A DNA stretch of 44,895 nt, taken from the NCBI RefSeq assembly GCF_004117875.1, contig NZ_RAHW01000012.1, positions 1 through 44,895 of the forward strand, in the 5' to 3' direction. The translations under genes were made by a program, and so were the position numbers. Below are positions 24,888 to 34,729 of this stretch, piece after piece. Each line of letters opens with the position of its first letter. The stretch's first letter is position 1. The notes under the pieces are model-generated. The model worked only from the letters and a program-made list of their open reading frames with translations, searched no databases and had not been told where the DNA came from. This DNA is from Geomonas oryzae (lineage in GTDB: Bacteria; Desulfobacterota; Desulfuromonadia; Geobacterales; Geobacteraceae).

Positions 24888-27263
24888 ATGCCCACTGAAA
24901 GCGGCGACAAACAGACAATTCAGAAGAGTTCGCTGATCCGGTTGTGTGACAGCTGGATGGAAGCGGTCGCCCAAGGTTTCACCTGCGACCGTTATGAGAA
25001 GCGCAGCCGCTTCATCATGCTCTTCCTCACCGCCTTATTCCTCACCCTGTTCATCATCCCGAGCCCGCAGTTCCTCTCGGTGCACTACCGGGAGGGGGAT
25101 ATCGCCACCTCCGACATCCGCGCCACGCAGGACTACCTCATCGAGGACCTGCTCCTCACCGAGAAGAAGCGCGCCGAGGCCGAGGCTGCGGCCCCCTTCG
25201 TCTATACGCTCGCGCCCAACGGCAACATCGACCTGGTGCGCCGTCTGGAGGACGCCCTCGAGCTGATGGACGACGGGTCCCTGCACGGGGAGGCGAGGCG
25301 CAAGGCGGTGATCGCGGCGGTCGGCGTGGACGTCTCGCCCCAGGAACTGGCCGCGCTCTCGCGGGTTAAGCAGCAGCGCGCCTTCCTCTCCGATCTCGGA
25401 CGGCAGCTCGCTCCCCTGTACCGGCAGCGCATCGTGGCGGACAAGGGGCACTTCGCCGCGGACCTGCGCCACGGCATCGTGGTGGTGGACGAAACGACCA
25501 AGCAGGACGTGGCGGGAGGGGACTACTCCGCGAGCCTCGATCTCGCCGGGGCGCGCCGCGCCTTTTTGGGGATGAACCTTACCCAGGGGGCCGCCCCCCG
25601 CGACCTCGAGATCCTGAAGGGGCTCGCGCTGCGCATGATCGCCCCGAACCTCACCTTCGACCGCAACGGCACGGACGAGAAGAAGAGCCAGGCGCGGGGA
25701 GCGGTGCGTCCGGTACTCTTCAAGATGAAGCGGGGCGAGATGCTGGTGCGTGTCGGCGAGCGGGTCACCTCCGAGCAGGCGATGAAGCTAGAGCGCGTCT
25801 TCAGCGCGCGCAACAGCGCCCCGATCCTCACCGGCCTCGGCATCTTCGGGCTCATCCTGGTGCTCTGCTACGCCCCCTTCCGCTTCGGACGCAAGAACAT
25901 CAGGAAGTTCAACCCGACCAACAAGGACATCCTGCTCCTGTCGCTGCTCACCGTGGTGAATTTCGGGGTGCTGAAGCTGGTCTCCACCGTTTCCACCGCC
26001 ATGGGGGGGCTCTTCCCCGCCATCGACACGGCGAACTACTTCTACCTCTTCCCCTTCGCGGCCTCCGCCATCGTGGTCAGGATCATCCTGAACTCCGAGG
26101 TCGCCCTGGTCTACTGCACCATCACGGCGCCGCTTACCGGGATCATGCTGAACAACTCGCTCCAGGTCGTCGTCTACGCCCTTTTGGGCGGCATCGTCGG
26201 CGCGCACGGCGTGCGCCAGTGCAAGGATCGGGGGACCATCTACAGCGCGGGGCTCAAGGTCAGCGCGGTGAACATGGCGCTCGCCTTCTGCTTCCACGTC
26301 TACAACGACAGCCCGATCTCGCTGCAGCCGGTTTACGGCATCGTCTTCGCCTTTTTAGGCGGCTTCATCAACGCCGCCTACGTATCCGGGATGATTCCGC
26401 TCATCGAGGCGGTGTTCCAGTACACCACCGACGTGAAGCTCCTGGAGCTTGCGAACCTCAACTCGCCGCTTCTGCGCGAGCTGATGATCCGGGCTCCCGG
26501 GACCTACCATCACAGCGTCCTCGTCGGCAACATGGTCGAGGCCGGCGCCGAGGCGATCAGCGCGAACCCGCTGCTTGCCCGCGTCGCCGCTTACTACCAC
26601 GACGTCGGCAAGCTGAAGAAGCCGCAGTACTTCATCGAGAACATCCGCGACGGGGAGAACCGCCACGACAAGCTCTCTCCGAGCATGAGTGCGCTCATCC
26701 TGATCTCGCACATGAAAGACGGTGTCGAGCTCGCCAAGGAGCACCGCCTGGGGCAGCCGATCATCGAGATCATCCGTCAGTCCCACGGCACCTCGCTCAT
26801 CAATTACTTCTACCTGAAGGCGAAGGGGCTGGAGACGCCGGGCACCCCGCCGGTGGAGGAACGCGACTTCCGCTACCCGGGCCCGAAGCCTCAGACCAGG
26901 GAGGCGGGGCTCGTGCTCCTGGCGGACTGCGTCGAGGCCGCCTCGCGCACGCTCGCCGACCCGACCCCGGCGAGGATCCAGGGGCTCGTACAGAAGATCA
27001 TCAACAACATCTTCATCGACGGGCAGCTGGACGAGTGCGAGCTGACGCTCAAAAACCTGCACGAGATAGCCAAGAGCTTCAACCAGATACTCGTGGGGAT
27101 CTACCACCAGCGTATCGATTACCCCGAGCCTGCCTACAAGGAGAAGACGATTGCCAGGAAGCCAGAAGATATCGATAGCGAACCGCCAAAGGCGGATACC
27201 GGTCGCGAAGAAGGACCTGCGAAGGGTGGCACAGAGGATCTTAGACGCCTTGGGATGTCCTGA
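24888..27263 (+). CDS. 7TM-HD phosphodiesterase (PgpH-like)
   Basis: This 791-residue membrane protein belongs to the 7TMR-HD group; PgpH of this group hydrolyses c-di-AMP. After a short cytoplasmic start, one membrane helix (about 44-62) leads to a large extracytoplasmic 7TMR-HDED domain (about 65-310), followed by seven helices (about 310-525), and then a cytoplasmic HD domain with APGTYHHSVLVGNM (His541) and YYHDVGK (His571-Asp572). The sequence KPQYFIENIRDGENRHDKLSPSMSALILISH fits the HDIG type. The activity and ligand are inferred from the family. ybeY starts inside its 3' end. The phoH gene that often precedes this gene is not in the window. Confidence 0.9.
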   Translation: MPTESGDKQTIQKSSLIRLCDSWMEAVAQGFTCDRYEKRSRFIMLFLTALFLTLFIIPSPQFLSVHYREGDIATSDIRATQDYLIEDLLLTEKKRAEAEAAAPFVYTLAPNGNIDLVRRLEDALELMDDGSLHGEARRKAVIAAVGVDVSPQELAALSRVKQQRAFLSDLGRQLAPLYRQRIVADKGHFAADLRHGIVVVDETTKQDVAGGDYSASLDLAGARRAFLGMNLTQGAAPRDLEILKGLALRMIAPNLTFDRNGTDEKKSQARGAVRPVLFKMKRGEMLVRVGERVTSEQAMKLERVFSARNSAPILTGLGIFGLILVLCYAPFRFGRKNIRKFNPTNKDILLLSLLTVVNFGVLKLVSTVSTAMGGLFPAIDTANYFYLFPFAASAIVVRIILNSEVALVYCTITAPLTGIMLNNSLQVVVYALLGGIVGAHGVRQCKDRGTIYSAGLKVSAVNMALAFCFHVYNDSPISLQPVYGIVFAFLGGFINAAYVSGMIPLIEAVFQYTTDVKLLELANLNSPLLRELMIRAPGTYHHSVLVGNMVEAGAEAISANPLLARVAAYYHDVGKLKKPQYFIENIRDGENRHDKLSPSMSALILISHMKDGVELAKEHRLGQPIIEIIRQSHGTSLINYFYLKAKGLETPGTPPVEERDFRYPGPKPQTREAGLVLLADCVEAASRTLADPTPARIQGLVQKIINNIFIDGQLDECELTLKNLHEIAKSFNQILVGIYHQRIDYPEPAYKEKTIARKPEDIDSEPPKADTGREEGPAKGGTEDLRRLGMS

Positions 27264-27615
27264 GGCGGAACTGTCGGTGAGCATCGTCGGCGACCGGGCC
27301 ATCCGGGTCCTGAACCGCGAGTACCTGGGGCGCGACAAGGCGACCAACGTGATCTCGTTTGCCATGCAGGAAGGGGAGTTCGGGGCCATCAACCCGGAGG
27401 TGCTGGGGGACGTGGTGATCTCCGTGGACACCGCGGCGCGCGAGGCCGAGGAGTCCGGCGACACCTTTTTGCGCCGCCTGTACTTCCTGCTCATGCACGG
27501 CATCCTGCACATCACCGGCTACGACCACGAAAGAAGCGGGGAGGCCGAGGCCGCCCGCATGGAGGCGAAAGAGCGTGAGATCTTCGCCCTGCTCGTCGAG
27601 GAAGGGCTTGTCTAG
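27151..27615 (+). CDS. ybeY: Endoribonuclease YbeY
   Basis: This 154-residue zinc protein works in 16S rRNA 3' maturation and ribosome quality control. It has the three-His zinc signature HGILHITGYDH and the RVLNREYLGRDKATNVISFA motif. The TTG start is inside the pgpH-like gene, overlapping by 113 bp; AAGGAG at 27138-27143 is 7 bp upstream, which supports this start. The early residues fit the family (SIANRQRRIPV). It is translationally coupled to its neighbour and followed by the lipid kinase gene 17 bp later. Confidence 0.93.
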   Translation: MPGSQKISIANRQRRIPVAKKDLRRVAQRILDALGCPEAELSVSIVGDRAIRVLNREYLGRDKATNVISFAMQEGEFGAINPEVLGDVVISVDTAAREAEESGDTFLRRLYFLLMHGILHITGYDHERSGEAEAARMEAKEREIFALLVEEGLV

Positions 27616-27632
27616 CCCGGGAAAGCCGTAGC

Positions 27633-28340
27633 ATGAAGCCGACCCGCTTCATCGACTCGGTGAACTGCGCGATCGAGGGGATCCTCCACGCAACGCGCAC
27701 GCAAAAGCACATGCGCTACCACTTCCTGGCGGCGCTCGCCGTGCTCTTCACCGCCCTCTTGCTGCGGGTCTCCTCCATGGAGTTCATGCTGCTCGCCCTG
27801 GCGGTCAGCTTCGTCCTCTTCGCCGAACTCATGAACACGGCGGTCGAGATCGTGGTGGACATGATTTCCCCCGAATACCACCCGATGGCGAAGCTCGCCA
27901 AAGACGTCGCCGCGGGCGCCGTGCTCGTGGCGGCCTTCGGCACCGCCATCATGGGGTACCTGGTGCTCGCCAGGTACGTGCTCCCCTGGCAGAGAACGGG
28001 GCTCGAGATGATCGGTACCGAATCGGGGACGGGGATGGTGGTTTCGGTGGTCCTCGTGCTCATCGTCGTGGTGATCATGAAGGCACGCGGCGGCACAGGG
28101 ACCCCGCTCGAAGGGGGGGGCGTGAGCGGCCACTCGGCGGTCGGCTTTTCCATCGCCACCTCGGTCGCGCTGCACACCCAGGACCCGCTCATAGCGGTTT
28201 TCTGCTTCATCCTCGCCGCCATGGTGAGCCATTCGCGCCTTCTTTTGAGGATCCACCGTATGAGGGAAGTCGTGGCGGGGGGGCTCGTCGGGGTGGCGAT
28301 CACCGTGGCGGTGCATCTGCTGTTTCGCGCCTTCGGGTGA
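27633..28340 (+). CDS. DgkA-like lipid kinase fused to a PAP2 phosphatase domain
   Basis: This 235-residue membrane protein joins two opposite activities. Residues 1-118 are a diacylglycerol/undecaprenol kinase domain (ELMNTAVEIVVDM at 65-77 and AKDVAAGAVLV). Residues 130-230 are a PAP2-type phosphatase, with K150-x6-TP, SGHS at 165-168 and SR-x5-H-x3 at 201-211. The last motif ends in Glu212 where Asp is usual. The likely substrates are undecaprenol and undecaprenyl phosphate or diphosphate, so it may tune the pool of lipid carrier for wall synthesis; this is inferred. It sits in a cluster with envelope genes (corC-like, lnt). Confidence 0.82.
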   Translation: MKPTRFIDSVNCAIEGILHATRTQKHMRYHFLAALAVLFTALLLRVSSMEFMLLALAVSFVLFAELMNTAVEIVVDMISPEYHPMAKLAKDVAAGAVLVAAFGTAIMGYLVLARYVLPWQRTGLEMIGTESGTGMVVSVVLVLIVVVIMKARGGTGTPLEGGGVSGHSAVGFSIATSVALHTQDPLIAVFCFILAAMVSHSRLLLRIHRMREVVAGGLVGVAITVAVHLLFRAFG

Positions 28341-28382
28341 AAGTCTTGACCGACAACGCAGCAACAGTAAGGAGAAACATCC

Positions 28383-29240
28383 TTGGAAGAGGGTAACGGA
28401 CGCAAGGGACAGGGGCTCATCGAATCCCTGACCCGGCTCTTGTACGGCAAAAAGAGGGTCACCGGGGCCGAGATCCAGGAGATCATGGACGCCGGCGAGG
28501 AAGAAGGGGTCATCAACCAGGAGGAGAACGCGATGATCCGCTCCATCCTCACCCTGGGTGACTCCATGGTGCGCGAGATCATGCTGCCGCGCATGGAGAT
28601 GTCCTGCGTTTCCATCCAGGACGAGGTGAGCGAGGTGCTGAAGTCGATCATCGCCTCCGGCCACTCGCGCCTGCCGGTCTACGAAGGGACCATCGACAAC
28701 GTCATCGGCCTCATCTATGCGAAGGACCTCCTTAAATACTGGGGCGAGCCGGACGACGCCATCGAACTGCGGAAGCTGATCCGTGCACCCTTCTTCGTCC
28801 CCGAGACCAAGAACCTGGAGGAACTGCTGCACGACTTCAAGAAGCGGCGCGTCCACATGGCGGTGGTCATCGACGAGTACGGCGGCACCGCGGGGCTCGT
28901 CACCATCGAGGACCTGCTCGAGGAGATCGTGGGGGACATCCAGGACGAGTACGACCTGGAGACCGAGCGCCTCTCGGTGCAGGGGGACGGTTCCATCGTC
29001 GCCGACGGCAGGCTCACCATCGAGGAGGTGGAGGAGCATTTCCACGTCTCCATCGAGAAGGACAACTTCGAGACGGTGGGGGGGCTCATCTTCCACCTGA
29101 CCGGCCGCATCCCGCTGGCGGGCGAGGTGATCGAGAGCGAGACCCTGGTACTCACCGTGCTCGAAGCGGATGAGAGGCGCATCGCCAAGGTGCACATCGC
29201 CCGTAAAGAAGAGCTGGAGCGGGAGTCCGAGGAGTCGTGA
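28383..29240 (+). CDS. CBS-domain CorC/HlyC-family protein
   Basis: This 285-residue cytoplasmic protein has a CBS pair at about 65-185 ([15 protein letters not shown]...[25 protein letters not shown]) and a CorC_HlyC transporter-associated domain at the C terminus (about 200-280). CorC-type proteins accompany magnesium/cobalt efflux, and homologues without membrane helices are often encoded next to lnt and ybeY, as here. The start is TTG with AAGGAG about 8 bp upstream. The stop overlaps the lnt start as GTGA. Confidence 0.88.
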   Translation: MEEGNGRKGQGLIESLTRLLYGKKRVTGAEIQEIMDAGEEEGVINQEENAMIRSILTLGDSMVREIMLPRMEMSCVSIQDEVSEVLKSIIASGHSRLPVYEGTIDNVIGLIYAKDLLKYWGEPDDAIELRKLIRAPFFVPETKNLEELLHDFKKRRVHMAVVIDEYGGTAGLVTIEDLLEEIVGDIQDEYDLETERLSVQGDGSIVADGRLTIEEVEEHFHVSIEKDNFETVGGLIFHLTGRIPLAGEVIESETLVLTVLEADERRIAKVHIARKEELERESEES

Positions 29241-30778
29241 CCGGCAAGACGGTGAACCCCGGCGCGGCGACTGCAGGGCGCTACCTGCCGGCGCTTTGCT
29301 CGGGTGCGCTGCTCGCGCTTTCCTTTCCGCTTCCCGGCATCTCGGTGCTCGCGTGGATCGCCTTCGTGCCGCTGTTTGTCGCCGCCGACGGCGTCTCCCC
29401 GAGGTTCGGCTTCAGGCTCGGGTTCGTCGCCGGCAGCGCGGCCTACGCGGCCCTTCTGTACTGGCTGAACGTGGTGATGACGGGGTACGGCAGGCTGCAC
29501 TGGAGTGTTAGCGGCACGCTCTTTCTCCTGCTTGCAGGCTACCTGGCACTCTACCCCGCCGCGGTTTTGTGGATGGTGCGGCGCTGCGAGGAGAACGGGA
29601 TTCCGCTGCTTTGCTCCTTTCCGCTTCTGTGGGTCGCGGGGGAGGCGGTCCGCTCCTACGCGTTCACCGGCTTTCCGTGGGCGAACCTCGGGTACTCGCA
29701 ATACCGGACCCTGCCGCTGATCCAGATCAGCGACCTCACCGGGGTTTACGGCGTGAGCTTTCTGATCGCCTTCGCAAACGTCGTCTTTTACCGGATCTGG
29801 GTTTCCATGCGGCACAAAAAGCCCTACCCGGTGCGCGCGCTCATCATGCTGTTGCTGCTGCTTGCCGCCACCATGGTGTACGGTGTAGCCCGGCTCACCC
29901 GTGCCGAGAAAGGCGTTACGCAGCGGGTGCTCATGGTGCAGGGGAACATCCCGCAGGAGGTCAAGTGGTCCCCGGCCATGCAGGATGCCACCGTGAAGAC
30001 CTACGAGCGGCTGACCCGCGAGGGGTGCCGCGAGCCCGGGACGCTCGTGGTCTGGCCCGAGAGCGCCCTGCCGTTTTTCCTGCAGCAGGAGCCCGCGTAC
30101 GCGGAGCGGCTGAAGAACCTCGCCAGGGAAGTTAAGAGCCCCATCGTGGTGGGGAGCCCCGCCTTCGAGCAGGAGGGGGGGAGGGTACGCTACCTGAACA
30201 GCGCCTTTCTCGTCACCGAAGAGGGCGTCGCGGCCGGACGAAGCGACAAGCTGCACCTGGTCCCCTTCGGCGAGTACGTGCCGCTTGCCCCGCTTTTGCC
30301 GTTCGTGAACAGGCTGGTTACCGGCGTCGGCGATTTCTCCCCGGGGAAAAGCGCCCAGGTGCTCTCCTCTTCCGCTGGGAAGCTGGGCGTGCTGGTCTGC
30401 TTCGAGGGGATCTTCCCGGAGATCGCCCGTGCCTACGTCGAGCAAGGGGGAGGGCTCCTGGTGAACATCACCAACGATGCCTGGTTCGGGCGCACCTCGG
30501 CTCCGTACCAGCATCTCTCCATGACCGTGTTCCGGGCCGTGGAGAACCGGGTTCCCCTGGTGCGTGCCGCCAACACCGGGATCAGCGCGGTGATCGACAG
30601 CAAGGGGCACATCCGCGGGGTGACGCCGCTTTACCAGGAGGGAACCCTCGCCGGGGAGATCCGCACCGGCCAGCGGGAGACCTTCTACACCCGTTTCGGC
30701 GATCTCTTCGCGCTGCTCTGTCTGTCCGGGAGCGCTGGGATGGCGGTCGCCTGCTACCGTCGCAGACGGCGGGACTGA
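29237..30778 (+). CDS. lnt: Apolipoprotein N-acyltransferase
   Basis: This 513-residue inner-membrane enzyme adds the third acyl chain to outer-membrane lipoproteins. The N-terminal 210 residues hold about six membrane helices; the rest is a periplasmic nitrilase fold with the catalytic triad Glu275 (WPESALPFF), Lys338 ([12 protein letters not shown]) and Cys388 (VCFEGIFPE). It is coupled to the corC-like gene by a GTGA overlap. It fits the several lipoproteins encoded in this window. Confidence 0.95.
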   Translation: MTGKTVNPGAATAGRYLPALCSGALLALSFPLPGISVLAWIAFVPLFVAADGVSPRFGFRLGFVAGSAAYAALLYWLNVVMTGYGRLHWSVSGTLFLLLAGYLALYPAAVLWMVRRCEENGIPLLCSFPLLWVAGEAVRSYAFTGFPWANLGYSQYRTLPLIQISDLTGVYGVSFLIAFANVVFYRIWVSMRHKKPYPVRALIMLLLLLAATMVYGVARLTRAEKGVTQRVLMVQGNIPQEVKWSPAMQDATVKTYERLTREGCREPGTLVVWPESALPFFLQQEPAYAERLKNLAREVKSPIVVGSPAFEQEGGRVRYLNSAFLVTEEGVAAGRSDKLHLVPFGEYVPLAPLLPFVNRLVTGVGDFSPGKSAQVLSSSAGKLGVLVCFEGIFPEIARAYVEQGGGLLVNITNDAWFGRTSAPYQHLSMTVFRAVENRVPLVRAANTGISAVIDSKGHIRGVTPLYQEGTLAGEIRTGQRETFYTRFGDLFALLCLSGSAGMAVACYRRRRRD

Positions 30779-30834
30779 TTTTTCGACAACAACCCATATC
30801 GCCTGAAGGCGATGCGACATGAGGAGCCGTACCG

Positions 30835-31951
30835 ATGTTCAGAGAGGAAACAGCCAAGATAGAAGAGCTCGTGGAGCGCATCAACAACCTCCGGGGGTCT
30901 CTTTGACGTAGATGACAAGAGGGAGCGGATGCAGGAACTCGAAGAGGTGACCTCCCGCCCCGATTTTTGGAACGACGCCGAGAATGCCCAGAAGATCCTC
31001 AAGGCCAGGATGGCCATGGAGAAGGACGTCACCACCTGGGAATCGCTCGAGCGGCAGGCAGGCGACATCAGGGAACTGATCGAACTGGGGAGCGAGGAAG
31101 AGGACGAGGCGACCCTCGCCGAGGTGCGCGCCATGAACGCGCAGCTGGAGACCGGGGTGAGTCAGGCGGAATTCCGCCGCATGCTCTCCGGGCCGCACGA
31201 CGCCTCGGGCGCCTTCGTCTCCATCAACTCCGGTGCAGGCGGGACGGAGTCGCAGGACTGGGCCGAGATGCTCCTGCGCATGTACCTGCGTTACAGCGAG
31301 AAGAAGGGGTGGAAGACCGAGATCACCGACTACCAGGAAGGGGACGGGGCAGGGGTCAAGGGGGTCACCTTCGCGGCGACCGGCGAGTTCGCCTACGGGT
31401 ACCTGAAGGCGGAGGCGGGGATCCACCGCCTGGTGCGCATATCGCCCTTTGACAGTTCCGCCCGGCGTCATACCTCGTTCGCCTCCGTGTTCGTCTTCCC
31501 GATCCTGGAGGAAGAGGACATCGACATCAAGATATCGGAGAGCGACCTGAGGGTCGACACCTACCGCTCCTCGGGGGCGGGGGGGCAGCACGTCAACACC
31601 ACCGACTCCGCGATCAGGATCACCCACCTTCCCACCGGGACCGTGGTGGCCTGCCAGAGCGAGCGGAGCCAGCACATGAACAAGGCGACCGCGATGAAGG
31701 TGCTCCGCTCCAAGCTCTACGAGATGGAGCTCAGGGAGCGCGAGGCCAAGGCGGCCGACATCGCCGGGGAGAAGAAGGAAATCGGCTGGGGTAGCCAGAT
31801 CCGCTCCTACGTCTTGCACCCCTACAAGATGGTGAAGGACCTGCGCACCGGCGTCGAGAGCGGCAACCCAGACAACGTGCTGGACGGCGCCCTCGACGAC
31901 TTCGTGGTCCCCTACCTCATGGGCGTGCGCCGCGAGACGAGCGACATCTAG
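30835..31951 (+). CDS. prfB: Peptide chain release factor 2 (programmed +1 frameshift)
   Basis: RF2 ends translation at UGA and UAA. The gene is in two frames: codons 1-23 run from 30835 to CTT at 30901-30903, then an in-frame TGA (30904-30906), then 348 residues from 30905 in the +1 frame, for 371 residues in all. The joining site is the classic autoregulatory shift. The SPF anticodon-like motif (RISPFDSS) and the catalytic GGQ at 249-251 are present. GAGGAG precedes the ATG. It follows lnt after 56 bp; many species place lysS after it, but that gene is not here. Confidence 0.97.
30892..30907 (+). promoter_or_regulatory. prfB: prfB +1 frameshift site
   Basis: The slippery site is CGG GGG TCT CTT TGA C. 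The internal Shine-Dalgarno-like GGGGG (30893-30897) is 3 nt before CTT, the UGA stop follows, and the C after it is the usual weak context. Low RF2 favours slipping to UUU and reading GAC. Confidence 0.95.
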
Positions 31952-31992
31952 GGGCGGGTTTTCGGGGCGAAAGCCCTGACAAGGAACTATTA

Positions 31993-32799
31993 ATGCTTAA
32001 GACGGTAAGACTTCTAGTCATATATCTGTTGCTGCTGGCCCCCGCGGCCACCGGCTGCGCCGCCCAGCGTGCGGGGCTTACGAGCGTCGGCTTCGCCATC
32101 CAGGTGGGGGCCTTCTCCGACGTGAAAAACGCCGAGCGGCTGACCAAAAAACTCCAGGAACAGGGGATCGAGGCCTTCTACTTCAAAAGGGAAAACGGCA
32201 TCTACGCCGTGCGCTTCGGGGACTTCCCCCGTCGCGACGATGCGCGCAAAGCGGCGCAGAAGCTCGTGAAGGAGAGGACCATCGGCTCCTATTTCATCGC
32301 CGCGCCGCAGCCCGAGCGTAGCGCCGCGCTGCGCGAGACCGTGATCGAGAAGGCGCCGGCCCCCTCGATCACCAAGCCGGCGAAGCCCGTGAAGAAGAAG
32401 GAAGAGCCGGTGAAGCGCGACCGCAGCGACATGGGCGGTATCGCCGCCCGGACCGCCGAGCGTTTCGTCGGCATCCCGTACCGTTGGGGCGGGGACACCG
32501 TGGTGGACGGCATGGACTGCAGCGGTTTCGTGCGCGCCGTCTACAACCTGTGCGGCGTCAACATCCCGCGCACCTCCCGCGAGCAGTACCGGGTGGGTGA
32601 CGCCGTGGGGCGCGAGGAACTGAAGGACGGCGATCTGGTTTTCTTCGGGGCCTCCCCGGACGAGATCAACCACGTCGGCATCTTCGTCGGCAACGGGCGC
32701 TTCGTGCATGCACCCCGTCGCGGCGACGACATCAAGGTCAGTTCCATGGACGACTCCTACTTCTTGAAGCGTTTCGTCGGTGCCAAGCGTTACTTTTAA
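31993..32799 (+). CDS. SPOR-NlpC/P60 cell-wall hydrolase, likely lipoprotein
   Basis: This 268-residue protein has a signal with a possible lipobox (ATGC, Cys22), then an SPOR domain at about 33-100 (FAIQVGAFSDVKNAERLTKKLQEQGI), a charged Lys/Pro-rich linker at about 115-145, and an NlpC/P60 domain at about 150-268. The NlpC/P60 catalytic Cys is in MDCSGFVRAVY, the His in NHVGIFVG and the third residue in FVHAPRRG. It should bind denuded glycan and cut peptidoglycan stem peptides. It follows prfB after 41 bp and may be co-transcribed. Confidence 0.9.
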   Translation: MLKTVRLLVIYLLLLAPAATGCAAQRAGLTSVGFAIQVGAFSDVKNAERLTKKLQEQGIEAFYFKRENGIYAVRFGDFPRRDDARKAAQKLVKERTIGSYFIAAPQPERSAALRETVIEKAPAPSITKPAKPVKKKEEPVKRDRSDMGGIAARTAERFVGIPYRWGGDTVVDGMDCSGFVRAVYNLCGVNIPRTSREQYRVGDAVGREELKDGDLVFFGASPDEINHVGIFVGNGRFVHAPRRGDDIKVSSMDDSYFLKRFVGAKRYF

Positions 32800-32851
32800 G
32801 CCTTTGCTTGTCTTAGCCGATGAGAGTGCAGGACACAAAAACGGATAACGC

Positions 32852-32879
32852 AGAACGTAGAACATAGAACGTAGAACGA
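32852..32879. repeat. Four tandem heptamers
   Basis: Four copies of AGAACRN in a row: AGAACGT, AGAACAT, AGAACGT, AGAACGA. They lie in the 102-bp gap ahead of the DUF1015 gene. No function is evident; it could be a slippage-prone spacer. Confidence 0.75.
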
Positions 32880-32901
32880 GAATTAAAAGACAGGAGCAGT
32901 T

Positions 32902-34143
32902 ATGGCATTTATCAAGCCGTTCAAGGCGGTGCGCCCCGAAAAGGATCTGGCGGAGAAGGTCGCCGCTCTTCCCTATGACGTGATGAACACGCAGGAGGCC
33001 ATGGCGATGGCGGCCGGCAATCCGGCGAGCTTTCTGCACATCTCCCGCCCGGAGATCGATCTGCCCGAAGACATCGACGTGCACTCCGACCCGGTTTACG
33101 TACAGGGGCGCGAGAACCTCGCGAAGTTCATGAAGGAAGGGGTGCTGCTGCAGGACGACACCGAGCGCTACTACGTGTACCGCCAGAAGATGGGCAACAT
33201 CACCCAGACCGGCCTCGTGGTCTGCGCCGGGGTCGACGACTACCAAAGCGGCACTATCAAAAAGCACGAGCTGACCAGGGCGGACAAGGAGGAGGATCGC
33301 GTAAAGCATATCGACGCTCTGAACGCGAACGACGAGCCGGTCTTCTACACCTACCGCAACGCGCCGGCCATCACGGCGACCATCGACCAGGTGACCAAGG
33401 GTGAGCCGCTTTACGACTTCACCACCGACGACGGCGTCTCCCACACCCTGTGGGACATCGCCGACCAGGCGCTCATCGACTCCCTGACCGCCAGCTTCGC
33501 CGCGATCCCGACCCTCTACGTCGCCGACGGCCACCATCGCAGCGCTGCGGCGAGCCGGGTGCGCGACCTGAGAAAGGACGCCAACCCGAAGCACACCGGC
33601 AGCGAGGAATACAACTTCTTCCTCACCGTCATCTTCCCGGACAACGAGATGACCATCATGCCATACAACCGGGTGGTGAAGGACCTGAACGGCCGCAGCT
33701 TCGCCGAGTTCATGGCGCGCGTCGGCGAGCGTTTCGAGGCGACCCCGGTCTCCGGCGCGGTGCAGCCCGCCGAGCGGCACCAGTTCGGCATGTACCTGGG
33801 AGGGAAATGGTACGTGCTCGTCCCGCGCGAGGACTCCTTCCCTGAAAACGATCCGGTCGCTTCCATGGACGTCTCCATCCTGCAGGACAACCTCCTAAGC
33901 CCGGTCCTCGGCGTGCGCAACCCGCGCACCGACCAGCGCATCCACTTCGTGGGGGGGATCCGCGGCGTCGAGGAGCTGGAGCGGGTGGTGAATTCCGGCG
34001 AGTACATGGTCGCCTTCTCCTTGTTCCCGACTTCGATCGAGGAGCTCATGTCGCTTGCCGACGAGGACAAGATCATGCCCCCGAAGTCGACCTGGTTCGA
34101 ACCGAAGCTAAGAAGCGGTCTCTTTATCCACCTGCTGGATTAA
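32902..34143 (+). CDS. DUF1015 family protein
   Basis: This 413-residue protein matches DUF1015 over its length, with the N-terminal IKPFKAVRPEKDLAEKVAALPYDVMN and the middle motif YVADGHHRSAAASRVRD (about 209-225). Homologues often lie with serine-biosynthesis genes; here the neighbours are an envelope hydrolase and an FKBP. The function is not established. An AGGAG ribosome site lies 7 bp before the ATG. Confidence 0.87.
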   Translation: MAFIKPFKAVRPEKDLAEKVAALPYDVMNTQEAMAMAAGNPASFLHISRPEIDLPEDIDVHSDPVYVQGRENLAKFMKEGVLLQDDTERYYVYRQKMGNITQTGLVVCAGVDDYQSGTIKKHELTRADKEEDRVKHIDALNANDEPVFYTYRNAPAITATIDQVTKGEPLYDFTTDDGVSHTLWDIADQALIDSLTASFAAIPTLYVADGHHRSAAASRVRDLRKDANPKHTGSEEYNFFLTVIFPDNEMTIMPYNRVVKDLNGRSFAEFMARVGERFEATPVSGAVQPAERHQFGMYLGGKWYVLVPREDSFPENDPVASMDVSILQDNLLSPVLGVRNPRTDQRIHFVGGIRGVEELERVVNSGEYMVAFSLFPTSIEELMSLADEDKIMPPKSTWFEPKLRSGLFIHLLD

Positions 34144-34174
34144 AACGATTAATCACACCTGACGGAGGAGATTG

Positions 34175-34645
34175 ATGCGTAACGTTGAGAAGTTCCTCGT
34201 GCTGCTGCTGCTCATGGCGGCGGTGGCCATACCCGCCTGCTCCCAGAAGGAACCGACCAAGCCGGCGGCAGCCGAAAAGACGGAAAAGAAAAGTGCAGCC
34301 GGTGCGGTGACCACCGCTTCCGGCCTTTCCTACACCGACCTCGCGGTAGGGACCGGCGCTTCGCCCACCTCGGGCAAGAGCGTCACCGTCCATTACACAG
34401 GCACGCTTGAGAACGGCACCAAGTTCGACAGCTCGCTCGACCGCGGCCAGCCCTTCGTCTTCCGGATCGGCGCCGGCGAGGTGATCCCCGGGTGGGACGA
34501 AGGGGTGATGTCCATGAAGGTCGGCGGCAAAAGGAAGCTCATCGTCCCGCCGCAGCTGGGCTACGGGGCGAACGGCGCCGGCGGGGTGATCCCCCCCAAC
34601 GCGACCCTGATCTTTGAAGTGGAGCTCCTGGACGTAGAGAAGTAA
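34175..34645 (+). CDS. FKBP-type peptidyl-prolyl isomerase lipoprotein
   Basis: This 156-residue protein speeds proline isomerisation in exported proteins. It has a lipoprotein signal with lipobox IPAC (Cys22), a Lys/Ala-rich linker, and one FKBP domain from about 45 to 156 with [36 protein letters not shown] and IPPQLGYG-like strands. The ATG at 34175 is chosen; GGAGGA lies 5 bp upstream. It is 31 bp after the DUF1015 gene. Confidence 0.93.
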   Translation: MRNVEKFLVLLLLMAAVAIPACSQKEPTKPAAAEKTEKKSAAGAVTTASGLSYTDLAVGTGASPTSGKSVTVHYTGTLENGTKFDSSLDRGQPFVFRIGAGEVIPGWDEGVMSMKVGGKRKLIVPPQLGYGANGAGGVIPPNATLIFEVELLDVEK

Positions 34646-34729
34646 GCGGCGCGGCTTCTTGCAATGGCTCGGGTGGGACTGTAAAGTTGTCCTCTGTCTT
34701 TTCATCCCAAGCCGTCAGCGAGGTGCCGC

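Noticed and set aside
28715..30820. Long leftward reading frame of about 700 codons opposite corC-like and lnt
   Set aside because: It is a mirror frame in GC-rich DNA; the + strand genes have clear family motifs and coupled starts.
30835..30906. prfB as a pseudogene with a premature stop
   Set aside because: The stop sits in the well-known programmed +1 shift site and the rest of the frame is intact.
32852..32879. Heptamers as a CRISPR-like or origin repeat
   Set aside because: The units are directly adjacent with no spacers and too few to suggest an iteron array.
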